From: Cocos nucifera
Taxonomy: Eukaryota; Streptophyta; Magnoliopsida; Arecales; Arecaceae
Length of the DNA: 64,000 bases
Reading direction: 5' to 3'
Assembly (NCBI GenBank): GCA_006176705.1
Contig: QRFJ01000302.1
Span: 1,178,001-1,242,000 of the forward strand
The notes under the pieces are model-generated. The model saw only the letters and a program-made list of their open reading frames with translations, ran no database searches and was not told the DNA's origin. The position numbers and the translations under genes were made by a program. Of this stretch, positions 9,531 through 21,665 are shown piece after piece; the first letter of the stretch is position 1, and each line of letters begins with the position of its first letter.

Positions 9531-11709
9531 GAAGGGTCCTACAACGCCCGAGCGGCGGTTATAGCCATCCAGTAGAATGCCACCGGATATGGGTTTATTT
9601 ACGGATCGGATGCCACCGTCCCCGCGAGCGAAGGAAATAGGATGCCTTCATCCCCACACGCTATTGACTAGTTTGCCCTTGCCCTCCGAAAGTGGAACAC
9701 GGCTGCCAATTTTAGGCCGTAGGCTGGACTCAACGGGTCGGTCGTATGAAGTTACTTGTTTCTTGTTTCACCGTATCGGCTAGGGTCCTGTCAAGTTGGC
9801 ATCTCGTTGGTGAAAAATTTTAATGGCTTATAGATCTTCGTAAGGTGCTAATGAACTCTAATATTGCTAGCCGCGAAAAAAATGATTTAGCCTATATGAT
9901 TCATAAGAATCGAAGCATTTTATAACCAACATTGCATTTAACAATGCCCGAAAGTTTGTAGATACATGCAAGTACAATAAAATAAGAGTGAAGATATCTC
10001 CCATCTTGAACTATATTAATAGTTCGATACATTACCAAGTGTACATCACATAGATGATTGTTAAATTTGCACGAATCTAAAAAAATCATTGGGCAAGTCT
10101 TTGCATGAAAGAGGATCCTTGTAATATTACAGTTTCAAATCATATCTATGACATCAACAAAATTGATATAGATCATATTTTTGCATAGCCGTCGGTTCAT
10201 CCAATCAACTGTTAATTGCACGAGGGACTGGATGGCCAAGAGGTGGCATTCTGGGCATACCGGTATGGCCAACCACCGGAACACCACCTACTAGAAAGGA
10301 TAATTTTGGAAATGGGACGCCGATTTCTCACCCGTGCAGCTGACACCTTCATTCCATATCCCTCCGGAGTGGGTCCCCGCGAATATGGAATAAAATAGAC
10401 CGATAGTTCTCCTCCAAACGGTATTTTGGATCAGCCAGTGTGCTGCTAAGTTAATGGATGCGATCAAGCAAATCACAACATAAAAGGCTTGCACTTGGGT
10501 TCCAACCCTCGTTGCTACTTGCTACCCTTCCAATTTCCACCATCATCTACCTCCTCCTTGCTTTTGAACTTCGTTGGAAAAATCTGTAGTTGCCAATCTC
10601 CACATGAAAATTTTTTTCTTTACCGTGGATGATGTTGGCTTACGGATAATTGGCTTTGATATAGAATTGAAATAAAAAAAAAAAAATCAAATACCATACT
10701 TCGGTTCAGCGCGAAAATCAATCATCACGAACGAAATTTATAAAACTACACCATTCGCAGTATAGAAAATATTTTTTTTCTCCCCATATATCAATATTGG
10801 TTGCCCTCTTGGTTGCTTCACTGCCCGGAAGATGGGAAAAAAATATGGTGGAAGTGGTGTGATAATCACAAATTTTAAAGTCAAAAATAAATGCGGTCAA
10901 AAAAATATATAACTAGTGCCTATTTATCTATTTTGGATGTTAGCCTTTAAATGATGTGGAATTATCCTCATAAAAAATGACACGGGCCTATAATACATAG
11001 AATAAATAGGAAACAAGTATGAATCATATATTATTGAAAAAATTTTAAAATATAATATTAACAAATATGTAGAGCTTACTAATTTTAGTTGCGTTGGGTC
11101 GTAAGATTTTAAAAACAATAAAAGAGTAACCATGGAAAGCTAACTTGAGGATGAACATGATCAATATAAAATCGTCCAAAACTCTAACTACACCGTCTTT
11201 GGTGAAGAATTGAAATTGTATACAACTACTATAAAAAATTGAGTTAACTCTTTAGGTACTTGAGTAGCACGATATGGCCTTGCCCGGCCATCATTTAAGC
11301 CTTCCTGAAGATCATCCATGACGCTTTTGTGCAAATAACTTGTGGTTAGTGTAAATCTTGGTACAGAGACTTTTTTTGCCGATATTATGCAAATTACGGT
11401 TAAAACCAAATTTAGCCAGAGCCAATCAAGTGAATAAGTGCAGTAGGCCATGCATAGCCCGGTAAGAATCAGCATGATAAATCGCTATAGATTACCTATT
11501 TTTTGGCTCTTAATGTATAATAGGCGCACATGCTTTCATATTTATGTGTGTACACCTCTACCAGCAGCCAACAAAAAAATATGGTATTATCAATTTCTCC
11601 AGCACTTTCGCAAGATCACTCATCTCCGGATCATGGATCAAGTACTGGAACGTAGAAAGACATGCACGTACGATAAACATTTTTCTAATTATCATAATAT
11701 ATTTAAGTG

Positions 11710-11745
<36 letters not shown>

Positions 11746-11762
11746 CGCGTGCAATTGTTTGT

Positions 11763-11970
11763 GTTAAAATAGAGGTATCAGCTTCTGTCCACCACATTGC
11801 AACAACGTAGAGGCCTTCGTCTGCCACATCATAAATTTCGCATGAAAGTATGTTCACTTGAGATCCTTAGCGTGTATGTTTATGTTAAAATATAGGTATC
11901 AACCTCTGTCCATCACGTTGCAACAACATAGAGGTCTTCATCTGCCATATCGCAACTTTCGCGTGAAAGT
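11763..11970. repeat. Two-copy tandem repeat, ~86 bp each
   Basis: GTTAAAATAGAGGTATCA...CATGAAAGT (11763-11848) recurs as GTTAAAATATAGGTATCA...CGTGAAAGT (11884-11970), offset by about 121 bases, with scattered substitutions. No gene is associated. Confidence 0.85.
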
Positions 11971-13745
11971 GGAAGTGATTGTTAGTAGATTAAGTCAATT
12001 TAAAATCAATATTAATTATCCAGTGGAGCTCCTTCACTACAACCCTTCTTGCTTTTCGTTCTTCCCCTATTTCTCATCATCAATTCAGGAGCCAAAAAAG
12101 ACGAACTATCCATTGGCGGAGAGATCACCTCCCGAACGAAGTGAGAGCGGCCGGTGAGGTGGTGGCTAGGAATGGGCAAAGGAGCCAGATTCATCGTCTG
12201 CGATGATAGTGGGAGAGTTCTTGGTGATGTGCTAGACGCTCTCAAATCTTTTCCAGTTTAACAAAGGCCCATCTCCTCCCTGCTTTTTTCGCTGCCATCT
12301 CTTGCCATCCACTAAGGACTCTTGAGGATAGAAAAATAGAGAAAAAATAGATGAAATATAGAAAAAAATCAAAAACAACAGAAGAAAGATGGAAAAAATT
12401 TAATAGTAAGACCCTTCCCCACATAGATGATGATTTTTTTCCTTTTTTTCTTTTTATTTTATTATTATTTTTAGATATTTATGGAAAAGAAGAGGAGTTT
12501 CTTAGGTTCCATTGGTAGAGCTTCTCAAACTTATCGAGTGCTTGCAATGCCCGCCCCTTTTCCATTCTCCTAGCTACCATCTTCCGCTATCTCTACCATC
12601 ATCTTTCTCCCAATCACTGGTGTCGGGCTTCCCCCTCCAATCTCCCTCAGGTTGGATCTTCGAAAGATAAATATAATTAAATATTATTTTAAAAAAATTA
12701 TATCATAAGCATAGGATTATAAGATAGTAGGAGAGTATGTTTAAGTTATAATTCAAGATGGAGATATCTTTTTGCAGGCAGGCACATAATAAGAGAGGGA
12801 GGAGAGTCCCTTTTTATTCCCTTTAACTCTAAGCAATATATTAGAGAAGTGTTTTTTTTTTTTAAATAATTTTTTGCCGCTCAACAGAAAACTATACCTC
12901 AACGTAACATGGAGAGATTAGGCTTTAACTAAAATGCAGTGCATTCTACTTGCTTTTATTCTTATTCTTTAAAAAAAAAAAGAAATCAAAGAAACCTAAG
13001 GAAGAAAAACATGTGAAGAGAGTATACACCAAAGGCTGAAACGTAATCCAAAAATCATTGATGTAAAGAGCGGCTGTAAGTAATACAAGAATTACAGATA
13101 TACTGAAATTAATGCAGAGATAGCAGCAGCATGGGAAAAGAAATTTGTAGATTTCAATATAAGAAGGTACAAGCAGCAAACTTTGAAGGATATGGGACAT
13201 GATTTTGAACATCTTCCAACAAGGATCTTTTGATAGCATGAATTATAAGTTGTATAGAATCATAAACTGAGACCTGGATATATAGATAACCAAAAGCAAG
13301 ATACTTCTTTTCATCTTTTGTTTCTTCATTTGACCTTTTCTTTTCTTTTTTTTTCTTTTTATCTCATCCATCGTTTTCCTTTTTTTTTTTCCCCACTTAG
13401 TTTCTTTTGCACCTTTCTTTTTTTTATCCATGTACATCATTCTTTGGAGTAATTCCAATTTTTTTCCAAAGTCCTTTTTTGCTTTTTTTTATTTATTTAT
13501 TTATTTATTTTGTTCACTGATCTTTTTTACTGAAATACACGGCACCAACAATATCCATAAGAACAAAAATAAGTAGAACATTGTTCATCTAGTATGGGAG
13601 AAATCTTGTCATTAGATGTTGCTTTATCCCTCGTTGATTAGCATATAATGATATGTTATATTGAAACGAACAGATCCCATACAATCCCAGCCTTCGAGCA
13701 TTATAACCGCAATGTGGCCCATGTACGAAAGCATATCCATCGTAG

Positions 13746-14084
13746 CTAGACCAACAAAATGACTAATCCTGTAAAACAAAAACAAAAACAACGGTTATTT
13801 TCATAAAAATGATTTAAATGTAGGATCAGCTGTAACGAGCCCACCACAGCAACCAAGCTGCATATGCCCGGATTGATCTCCGTTCCACCGCTATCGACGT
13901 ATTCTATGAAAACCGGCAGCGAATTAAAATAGAGATTCAATCGATACATACGACTCGGTTGCTGCCAAAGCAACCGCGCATGATAATATTGAAGGATAGG
14001 ATGTTCACAATCCTCCACCTGATTGCTTGCTGCATAAAACCAGTAGCTTCCATGGGTAATATTATGGGAATTGAAATATATCAT
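13746..14084 (-). CDS. Hypothetical ORF, 112 codons
   Basis: An ATG-started frame with mixed, non-repetitive composition, unlike the low-complexity frames around it. It includes segments such as VEDCEHPILQYYHARLL and LPVFIEYVDSGGTEINPG, followed by a hydrophobic stretch. I recognise no family. The last ~25 residues are Phe/Cys-rich and look like intron or non-coding sequence after a possible donor. It could be a gene relic, an exon of an undetected gene or chance. No convincing flanking exons were found. Confidence 0.2.
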   Translation of the reverse strand: MIYFNSHNITHGSYWFYAASNQVEDCEHPILQYYHARLLWQQPSRMYRLNLYFNSLPVFIEYVDSGGTEINPGICSLVAVVGSLQLILHLNHFYENNRCFCFCFTGLVILLV

Positions 14085-14837
14085 TTACTATTAGAATAAA
14101 ATAATGTTAATCAAAATGTCAACTAATTTAGAGCCGACCACTGACTTTCAATGTTTTGAGAAATTAATTATCCTTCATGTCCTTCTCATCCACAGCCTCT
14201 TGCCACCCACCACTTCGTCCACTATTCTCAGCCTCTCCACGAGTCAAAACCATCGCCCCTGACGTTGACCTCCTCTGTTTCCTCCTCGTCGGCAACGATG
14301 GATGGATGGATGGTCACCTTTACCGGCCCCCATTGCCACCCCTGGCTGCTTGCCGACGTCGGCAACCTCGCAAACCACCAAATATTTGGTCTCTCTAACG
14401 CATCAAGGAAACATGCAATAGCACACGACCAACAAGTTACAACGTTCAAAGCACCCTCCATTCCTATCTAATAAAAAATTATTTTATAAAACAATCCTAT
14501 ATTAAAATATATATATATATATATCTATACATTAAAGCGCAAGCAGATGGCCTCCCAATATGTCACATGTCAAGCTTTTTTTTCTTCTTTTTTTTGCCTT
14601 TTGGCTTCAAACCATTTTCGAGCCCTCTCGAAGCTTTTTAAGCCTTCATGGTGTCTATCCCTCCCTGCTCTCCTCGCTTCCAACTCCTGCCACTCTCCAT
14701 CGTCGTCTTCCTCTCCAGCATCAATCTTTCTCCTCCGATCTCTCTCATGTGCTTTCCTTTTTCTCATCTTTTTTCTATGGTTTAGTTTTTTTTTTTTTTT
14801 TTTTGCTTTGAGCCCTGGCGGATGCCATCCACTCAGG

Positions 14838-15665
14838 GCGGTGCGGATGGCTGCAACTTGGGTCTCACGCGACGAGGGTGGGGGTGAGGGAGAGGCAACG
14901 GGAGGAAGAAAAGGGAGGGGTTTTAGTGATCGCGTCGCCGCCTCCTCTCTACGAGGGGCGTGGCTGCGGAGGGCGGTCATGAGGGTTAGGGGACTTGCAA
15001 GGGGCGTGGCTGCGGAGGGCGCGGGGGGCGGTGCGCGGGTTGGGAGAGGTACCGGGGGCTGGAAAGGGGTGGAGAGGAGGCTTGGTGGTGCCAGAGCTGG
15101 TGGAGGGGAGGAGAGGCGGTCATGGGGGTTGGAGGAGGCAGTGGGAGAAAGAGAAGGAAAAGGAAAAAAAAAAGAAGAAAAAAAAGGATGCCGGCTCCTC
15201 CTCCCTTCAATGGGCGTGGCGCAGAGGGCGCGGGGGGTGACCGCATGGGTTGAGGGAGGCGCCAGAGACTGGAGAGGGGTGGTGAGGGGGTTTAGTGGCA
15301 CGAAGGCCGGAAAAGGGGAGGGGAGGGGGTTTAGTGGCACCGAAGGCCGGAAAGGGGAGGGAGGGTGGTTGGTGGTGCGAGAAACAAGGAGAGGGAAGAG
15401 GTTTTAGTGGTTTGCACAAAGCGGTTGCAGTGCGGGCGACAATGGGGCGGCACGGACGGCCGCCACTTGGGCCTCACGAGGTGGGGCGGGGGTTGGGGTA
15501 GGGAGGAGGTGGTGGGAGGAAGGGAAGGGAAGGGAAGGGAGAGCACCATCATGGTGGGGCGGCGCAGACGGCTGCCACCTGGGTCTCACGCGATAGAGGC
15601 GGATGGTTGGGGGTGCCGGGGGGGTGGGGAAGGCAGCGGGAGGAAGGAAAGAGAAGGAGGAAAAA
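14838..15665 (+). repeat. Purine-rich GC block with repeated motif
   Basis: Strong G/A strand bias. A motif close to GGCGGCGCGGACGGCTGCCA followed by CTTGGGTCTCACGCGA occurs near 14838, 15448 and 15561, with GAGGGGGTTTAGTGGCAC repeated at about 15283 and 15324. Long frames on both strands here are low-complexity by-products, not genes. Confidence 0.75.
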
Positions 15666-16290
15666 AGAAAAAAAAGAAAAAAAAAGAAGAAAAAAGGAAA
15701 AAATATTATCTTATTATTAATAATAATAAAATTAAAAAAATAATATTTTAAAAATATAAGTAGGGGAGGGATAAGAAACGAAAATAATATTTTTTTTTAA
15801 AAAATATTATTTTAAAAGTAAAATATTATAAAAATAATAATATTTTTAAAAATACTAATTTATTATTATTTTAAAAAATATATCATTTTTTTTAATTTTA
15901 AAAATAATAACACACTAATTTATTTTTAAAAATAATATTTTTATTATTTTTAAAAATAATATATTTCAAGATCTGAATCAATCCATCAGATCAAATTAAA
16001 TCTAATAAATTATCCACAAATAGAGTATAGTTCTCTGTCGATTTGAAAGCCAAATCTCTGTATTTATTAGTCTTCGAAAGTTTACAAAATACTAATGATG
16101 AAGTATATCATTTTTCATTCTCCTTGTCCTTTCCTTCGAATTTTTATCTCCCTCAGTTGGCGCGGGCACCATGGATGAGCAAGGGGGTAGGTAGCGGAAC
16201 CGTGCCCTTCTGTCATTCGAAAGAAAGATAAATTTAATAGTATATTTTCTAAATATTTTTTTTAAACTTTTTCTAATTATTATTTATTTG

Positions 16291-16808
16291 GTATTCAGTT
16301 AGTTTTTTGGATGATATAAAGAATTGAGAACGATGGTATTCTGAGTATTCGATAGGCTAAGAATTAAGAAAAGGTGAGTGCTGAATTTTTTTTTTTATTG
16401 ATCTGAAACCTATCAAAATATTGAATTGATTTTAATCTCTTTTTTCTTTATTTTTTGTTTTCTATCTTGCTGCATTAATATTTCTTAAAGATTGGATAAG
16501 GCTGTAAATCTTTTTTTAAATGATGGTTTCCTCTAGGATTGGAAGGCTGTGATATTGCAAACAGCAACCTCCTATGAATCTGATGAGAAAAAAATTAGTC
16601 ATAAAATTTTATAAATATTCTTTAGCAAAATTATTTTAACCCACTTAAGCTTTCATTTTCATTAAACAATCTATCAATGAAAGTAAAGGGCTACTATAAG
16701 TGCAGCAACAACCCTTTCAAAACCCTCTCAATAATATTTTTAGACTATAAAATTGATGAGAGGCTCTCTTAAACACATTTTTCTTGCTTTTCTTGCCACC
16801 ATCTCTTG
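16291..16808 (+). repeat. Direct repeat, copy A (~0.5 kb)
   Basis: Matches 17783-18298 in the same orientation across its length, e.g. AGATTGGATAAGGCTGTAAAT versus AGATTAGATAAGGCTGTAAAT, and TTAACCCACTTAAGCTTTCAT in both. The copies are clearly diverged. No LTR-like TG..CA ends or coding sequence were identified. Confidence 0.8.
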
Positions 16809-17782
16809 TGGGTCTTCATCGTTGAAAAAGAGAAAAAAATTAAATAGCCTATAGAGGAAAAGATTTGGTCTTCTAAATTTTTTATCTTTGAATTTCTATC
16901 TTTCTTGATTGAAGGATGGTGGCAGGGGAATAATGAACGAGCAAAGAGGTGGGCGGTGGAGTAGACGCTAATCGAGTATACTCCAGAAAAGTTAAAAGGG
17001 AGAGAGATGAGATATTCGAGAGCGTCAAAAAAGTTAGAAGGAAGGGAGGACAGTAGAGAGTCAAAGAGATGACTTGCATGGAGAAGGAAGGTACGCACCT
17101 ATTTATAATACAGGAGAGATGGAAGACAAATTTTTTCTATTTCGAATTGGATCGGATGCCTTCCCTTTTAATTATAGGGTATGGGGTAAAGAAAAGAAGG
17201 CTCAAAAGCTTTAATTAGAGTGAGAAAATTTATGAAAAAAATCAAAAAGTATGAATGGCACAGCATGGATTGTCTTATCAATTTCTTTCTATCATTTAGC
17301 CTATATATATATAAAGAAATGTTCGAATGATCAAGCACGAGAATAGCTAAAAAGAAAAGATGAGATTAGAAGTTTTTTTTAATTTTTTAATGCGTCTGTT
17401 GCTAATTGCCATTATTTTTTTGCATCAGGATTAAAGAAGTTGACAATAGAGTAGAAATTGGAAAAGTGGAATTAGAGAAGGTGAGCTCTCTCATTATTTT
17501 TTTTTTCTTAATGTGATATCAGAAATATTCTATTCTTTGTGAAGAATGTAGGAGGGTTGTTGATCATGTTTTGGCAACCTTCCACACTTTTGTTTATAAA
17601 CATCATGTAAGAAAGTAAAGAGACAAAGGGATGCTATCATGCTATGGTAGCTTTCCTCAAAGTCTATATGAAAGAAAAAAATGCAGCGATTGCTATTGAG
17701 ATCCAGGAGCCATGCGGTGAGTAGAAAAAAAGAGCGGAAGTTGGCACTGCACCGTAGTTGTCTTTTTTATTATTGTTTTTTT

Positions 17783-18298
17783 TATGTTCAGTTTGTTTTT
17801 GGATAATACAAAGAATTGAGGATGGTGGTGTTTTGAGTATTTGGTAGGTAAGAAACCAAAAAAAGATAAGTGCTAATTTTTTTTTTGATCCAAAACTAAT
17901 CAAAATCGTGAACTGATTTTTTTCTCTTTTTTCTCTATTTTTTCATTATCTTGCTGCATCAATGTTTTCTAAAGATTAGATAAGGCTGTAAATTCTTTCT
18001 CAAATGATGATTTCCTCTGAGATTGGAAGGTTGTGACCTTGCAAACAACAACCTCCTATGAACTTGATGAGAAAAAAATTAGATGCAAAATTTTTCAAAT
18101 TTTTTTAGCAAAATTCTCTTAACCCACTTAAGCTTTCATATCCATTAAATAATTCATCAATAACAGTGGAGGGTTGCTGCAAGCGCAGTAGTAACCCTTT
18201 TAAAACTCTCGGATGATGCTTTTAGACTACAAAACTGATAAAAGGCTCTTTCAAACACATTCTTTTCTACTTTTCTTACTACTACCTCCAGTAGTAGC
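17783..18298 (+). repeat. Direct repeat, copy B (~0.5 kb)
   Basis: Partner of 16291-16808, starting about 1.5 kb downstream. Both copies end in a poly-pyrimidine stretch before CTACCTCC / CCACCATCTC. Both are inside the Helitron candidate. Confidence 0.8.
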
Positions 18299-20860
18299 TG
18301 CACCACTCCAATAGTGGTGGTAACTATAGTCATTGTGCAGACGGTACTATGGTGCAAAACTGACGAGTAGTGAGCAAAATACTAGGTTCATTGTTGGAGC
18401 TGAAAAGTAAAGGATGCATCGGTAGTTAAGATCCAAGCCAATTTTTAAGGTTATCTGATGAGGCTTCTCCCCTTTTTCCTCTCTTTTATGCTTAAATCAA
18501 TAGAAATTTTAACCTATGGAAAGAAGATATATTTAAAATCTTGAAATTTAATTCGTTACTTCTGTCATTTTAAAAGCATTTTTCTTTTAAAAAGAAATAC
18601 CTTTGTATTTTTTAATACAAAGCTGAGTGATTTTCTAGTTTCTTCTTGGTCTATTTTTATGGTCAATTAATTTCTAATTTTACTAGATTTTAAATAAATT
18701 ATAAAATTATGTTGGGCTATGAGTTATTCTTTTACAATCTCTAACATCTAATCTTTCTGAAGTATAATTCATTGATCACCTAAATAAAAATTTTGAAATT
18801 TCCTTCGATTGCTAAAGGATTGGGTTCTATATTCCCCTTTGATAGGATGAGCTAATTGCATGATTCTAATGAGTCTTATTACCTCAGAGTTACCATTTTG
18901 CACAACTTAATACTCTGTGATATACATCTCATGGATCTGGACCCTTGATTTGGTCTTGCTCATTAGACTTGGAAGACTCCTGAGCGATGCAGGTGTCAGT
19001 TTCGAGAGAGTACTCCTGATCTCTCTCTCCCAATTTCATTAGATTAACAAAACCTTTGATATAAGCATTCTCCACTCTTCCCCCCTTTTCTTCCTAAAAT
19101 CCCTTGAGAAAATTTTAAAATTTTGTATATTGGTATGTTTTTAAGAAAAAATAGCTACCATAGAAATATTTCGTTCAAATTGAACACTCCATTCTTTTTT
19201 CTTTGGATTGATTTAGACTTATCAATTTTAAACTTTTAGTTATTGTAGAACAAAAAGAAAGTGCCACTTTGAATAAGCACCAATATTTTATTTTGGTTAT
19301 GGAAAGTGAGTTACTATGAAAAAATTTTCTATGAGAAAGACAACGGTTGTTTATGAAGGAGTGCCTATAAAAAAATATAAATATTGGTTTCTTTCTTTAT
19401 TATTTTTATTATCTAATAGCTAAAAGTTTTAGGAATAGTTTATAAATCAATCATATCTTTTATTCACCGACTTATGTTAATATATATTTAGGATCTACAA
19501 TAAGTTTAGAGGATGGGGGTGCTGAGTGCATTTCAATATTTCATACTGGCTCTACGAAATTAGTTACAATAAGGCAATCTTTTCTTCTTTCGATATTCTA
19601 CTTTTGACTAATGCTTATCTTTTATTTGCATATTATTGATGCTTTTTAATTATTAAGAGTAACACTACTTTTTTTTTTAATTATTGTACATGAATATTAA
19701 AATTAAAATAATAAATATATTTTTGGAGGAACCAAATGGTATCTTTTTTTTGTTGCTATTTGAATGTATCTTGAAACCAAATTTGGTCTAATAAATCATT
19801 GAAATCTTTTATCATTTGAAATATACAATGTAAAACCTGATCTAAAATTTTGAATAAGCTATGCACATGCGTACACATTATTTATTTTTTTTATATACTC
19901 ATTTATAGGATACCAATAAAGTATAAATATTAGTATATGATATATTTAATTAGTGCATTATATTTGATAAGGTCAAAAAGATTTCATATTTATTTGTACT
20001 TGATATCTTATCTAAAACTTATTTTTAGTTTTTCTGTATTTTAAATAATATTTGATTGAAAAAATTTAGATTTTTGGATCTTTTTGTGCATGAATTTTTT
20101 AATTATAAATAAATATATGGATCATGAAATTTATATTAATTTTGATCATGAAAAATGAATCATTTAAGAATCATTTCATATTAATTTATCATTTAATCTA
20201 AATCAAATAAATAATCTAATTTTCATAATGGTTTTGTACTTCATCATTATTCTTTTTTAAATTTTTAAAATTGATTTAAAAATTTATGTCTAAATGTATA
20301 AAATATATAGATTTATTATATATAGTTGAAAAAATATTAGAAAATTAAAAAAATGATTATATTAATGGGATAACACTAATTCATCAAAAAAAATTATCTT
20401 TTAATATTTTAAGATTAATTTTAAGATTTTATATATAAATCTATTATATATGGTCCAAAAAATATGCAAAGATTGGTATAAATAAAATTGATAGTTTCAA
20501 TTTTATGAAATTATCATATATGCATATATATTATTAAAAAAATAAATTCAAAATTATTAATTATATTTTTAATTAATTTTAAGATTTAATATTAAATAAT
20601 TAAAATTATGGTTATTTGTTCAATCATTTTGATTTATATTTTATTATGGAACTCAATTCAATAATACTCTAATAAATTTTTTTAATATTCATATTTTTTA
20701 TTTAGATGGAGGAGTTATAATAGATGAAGACTAGCATGATGTAAGTTAAACAGCTAATAAAAGTATTATATATTATATTATATAAAAAATTATATATTAA
20801 TAAAATATTTTAAATTTTTATTTTGACTCAAGATAAATTCTATCGCGAAGTGCGGTTTAC
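18299..20860. other. AT-rich non-coding interior
   Basis: No gene recognised. Very AT-rich, with many short stop-dense frames and occasional pyrimidine runs. It leads into the CTAG end of the Helitron candidate. Confidence 0.6.
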
Positions 20861-20934
20861 ATACTAGTTAAGAGTTAAGCCATAAGCAGTGGAAAGTGAG
20901 TCTGAAGAATAGGCTAACAAAAATAACTGCAAGC

Positions 20935-21594
20935 ATATATATATAGTTTGGACTTCGATCGATCGGAGCTCAGTCTATATCCAATCGGATTTTTAATCAT
21001 TTGATCAATGCACATCTTTAAATGCATGCCTAAAAAAATGCACCAGCTAAAAAAAGAATACGGATGTGCGCCTGAAAAAAATAGACCTACCTGAAAAAAA
21101 TCAAAAAAAAAATTGAATCTGAAAAAAAAAAGAAGAAAAAAGATGCTTTCTTTGGGATAGAAGGCGTCTTCTTTCCTTTTTCTCTCTTTTTTTCCTGGCA
21201 CTTGTAATTTTTTTTTAAATTTTTGATGTGAGAAAAAAAAAAAGCTAAAGAAAGAAGAAAAGAAAAAAAAAAAAGGGGTGGAGGGAAGGTGCCTACTTAC
21301 ATATGTAGGCACCTTTTAGGTGGTTACCCACTCTTTTTTTTTTTCAATTTTTTTTTTTGAATTTTTTTTTTAGATTCAATTTTTTTTTTGAATTTTTTTT
21401 CAGATTTTAGTTTTTTTTTCTAAATTTTTTTTCAAACAACAGGCTTTTTTTTTAATTTTTTCAAGTACAGCATATTTATATTTTTTTCAACCGACGCAAT
21501 TTTTTAGACCCACGTTCGAAGATGCGCGCTGATCGAACAGTTGGAGATCCGACCTGATGTAGATTAGGCTCTGATCGACCAAAGCCCAGTCTAC

Positions 21595-21612
<18 letters not shown>
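20935..21612. mobile_element. Foldback (inverted-repeat) element
   Basis: The left arm (20943-21030, with TTCGATCGATCGGAGC, CAGTCTATATC and GCACATCTTTAAATGC) is the inverted counterpart of 21495-21600 (GATGCGCGCTGATCGAAC, GATTAGGCTCTGATCGACC). Between them, poly-A-rich sequence on the left (GAAAAAAATCAAAAAAAAAATTG) faces poly-T-rich sequence on the right (CAATTTTTTTTTTGAATTTT), so nearly the whole 680 bases can fold on itself. TA-rich DNA flanks both sides. It has no coding capacity. The arms are imperfect, so it is old or inaccurately copied. Confidence 0.6.

Positions 21613-21662
<50 letters not shown>
21593..21662. repeat. (CT)n(TA)n microsatellite
   Basis: A short CT run followed by more than 50 bases of alternating TA at the edge of the foldback element. 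Confidence 0.95.

Positions 21663-21665
<3 letters not shown>

Larger units (their letters stand above)
9531..14523. other. Gene-poor intergenic region
   Basis: No recognisable gene. AT-rich DNA with poly-A/T runs, a (TA)n tract at about 11716-11742, a two-copy tandem repeat at 11763-11970 and pyrimidine-rich stretches around 12420-12660 and 13310-13500. One stretch with more protein-like composition is listed separately at 13746-14084. Confidence 0.6.
14524..20867 (+). mobile_element. Candidate non-autonomous Helitron
   Basis: The left end reads A|TCTATACATTAAAGCGC, matching the TC-start and AT-rich opening typical of plant Helitrons. The right end reads ATCGCGAAGTGCGGTTTACATACTAG|T: a small imperfect hairpin (CGC..GCG with a five-base loop) about ten bases before CTAG. 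The two ends lie between an A and a T, the expected insertion into an AT dinucleotide without target duplication. No Rep/helicase coding sequence was found in about 6.3 kb, so it would depend on an autonomous relative. The interior holds a purine-rich GC block and a ~0.5 kb direct repeat. The hairpin is short and the pairing of these two ends is inferred. Confidence 0.5.

Noticed and set aside
14547..15751. Long frames of 286, 256 and 128 codons
   Set aside because: Low-complexity Gly/Arg or Pro/Ser sequence on both strands of a purine-rich block. No family resemblance.
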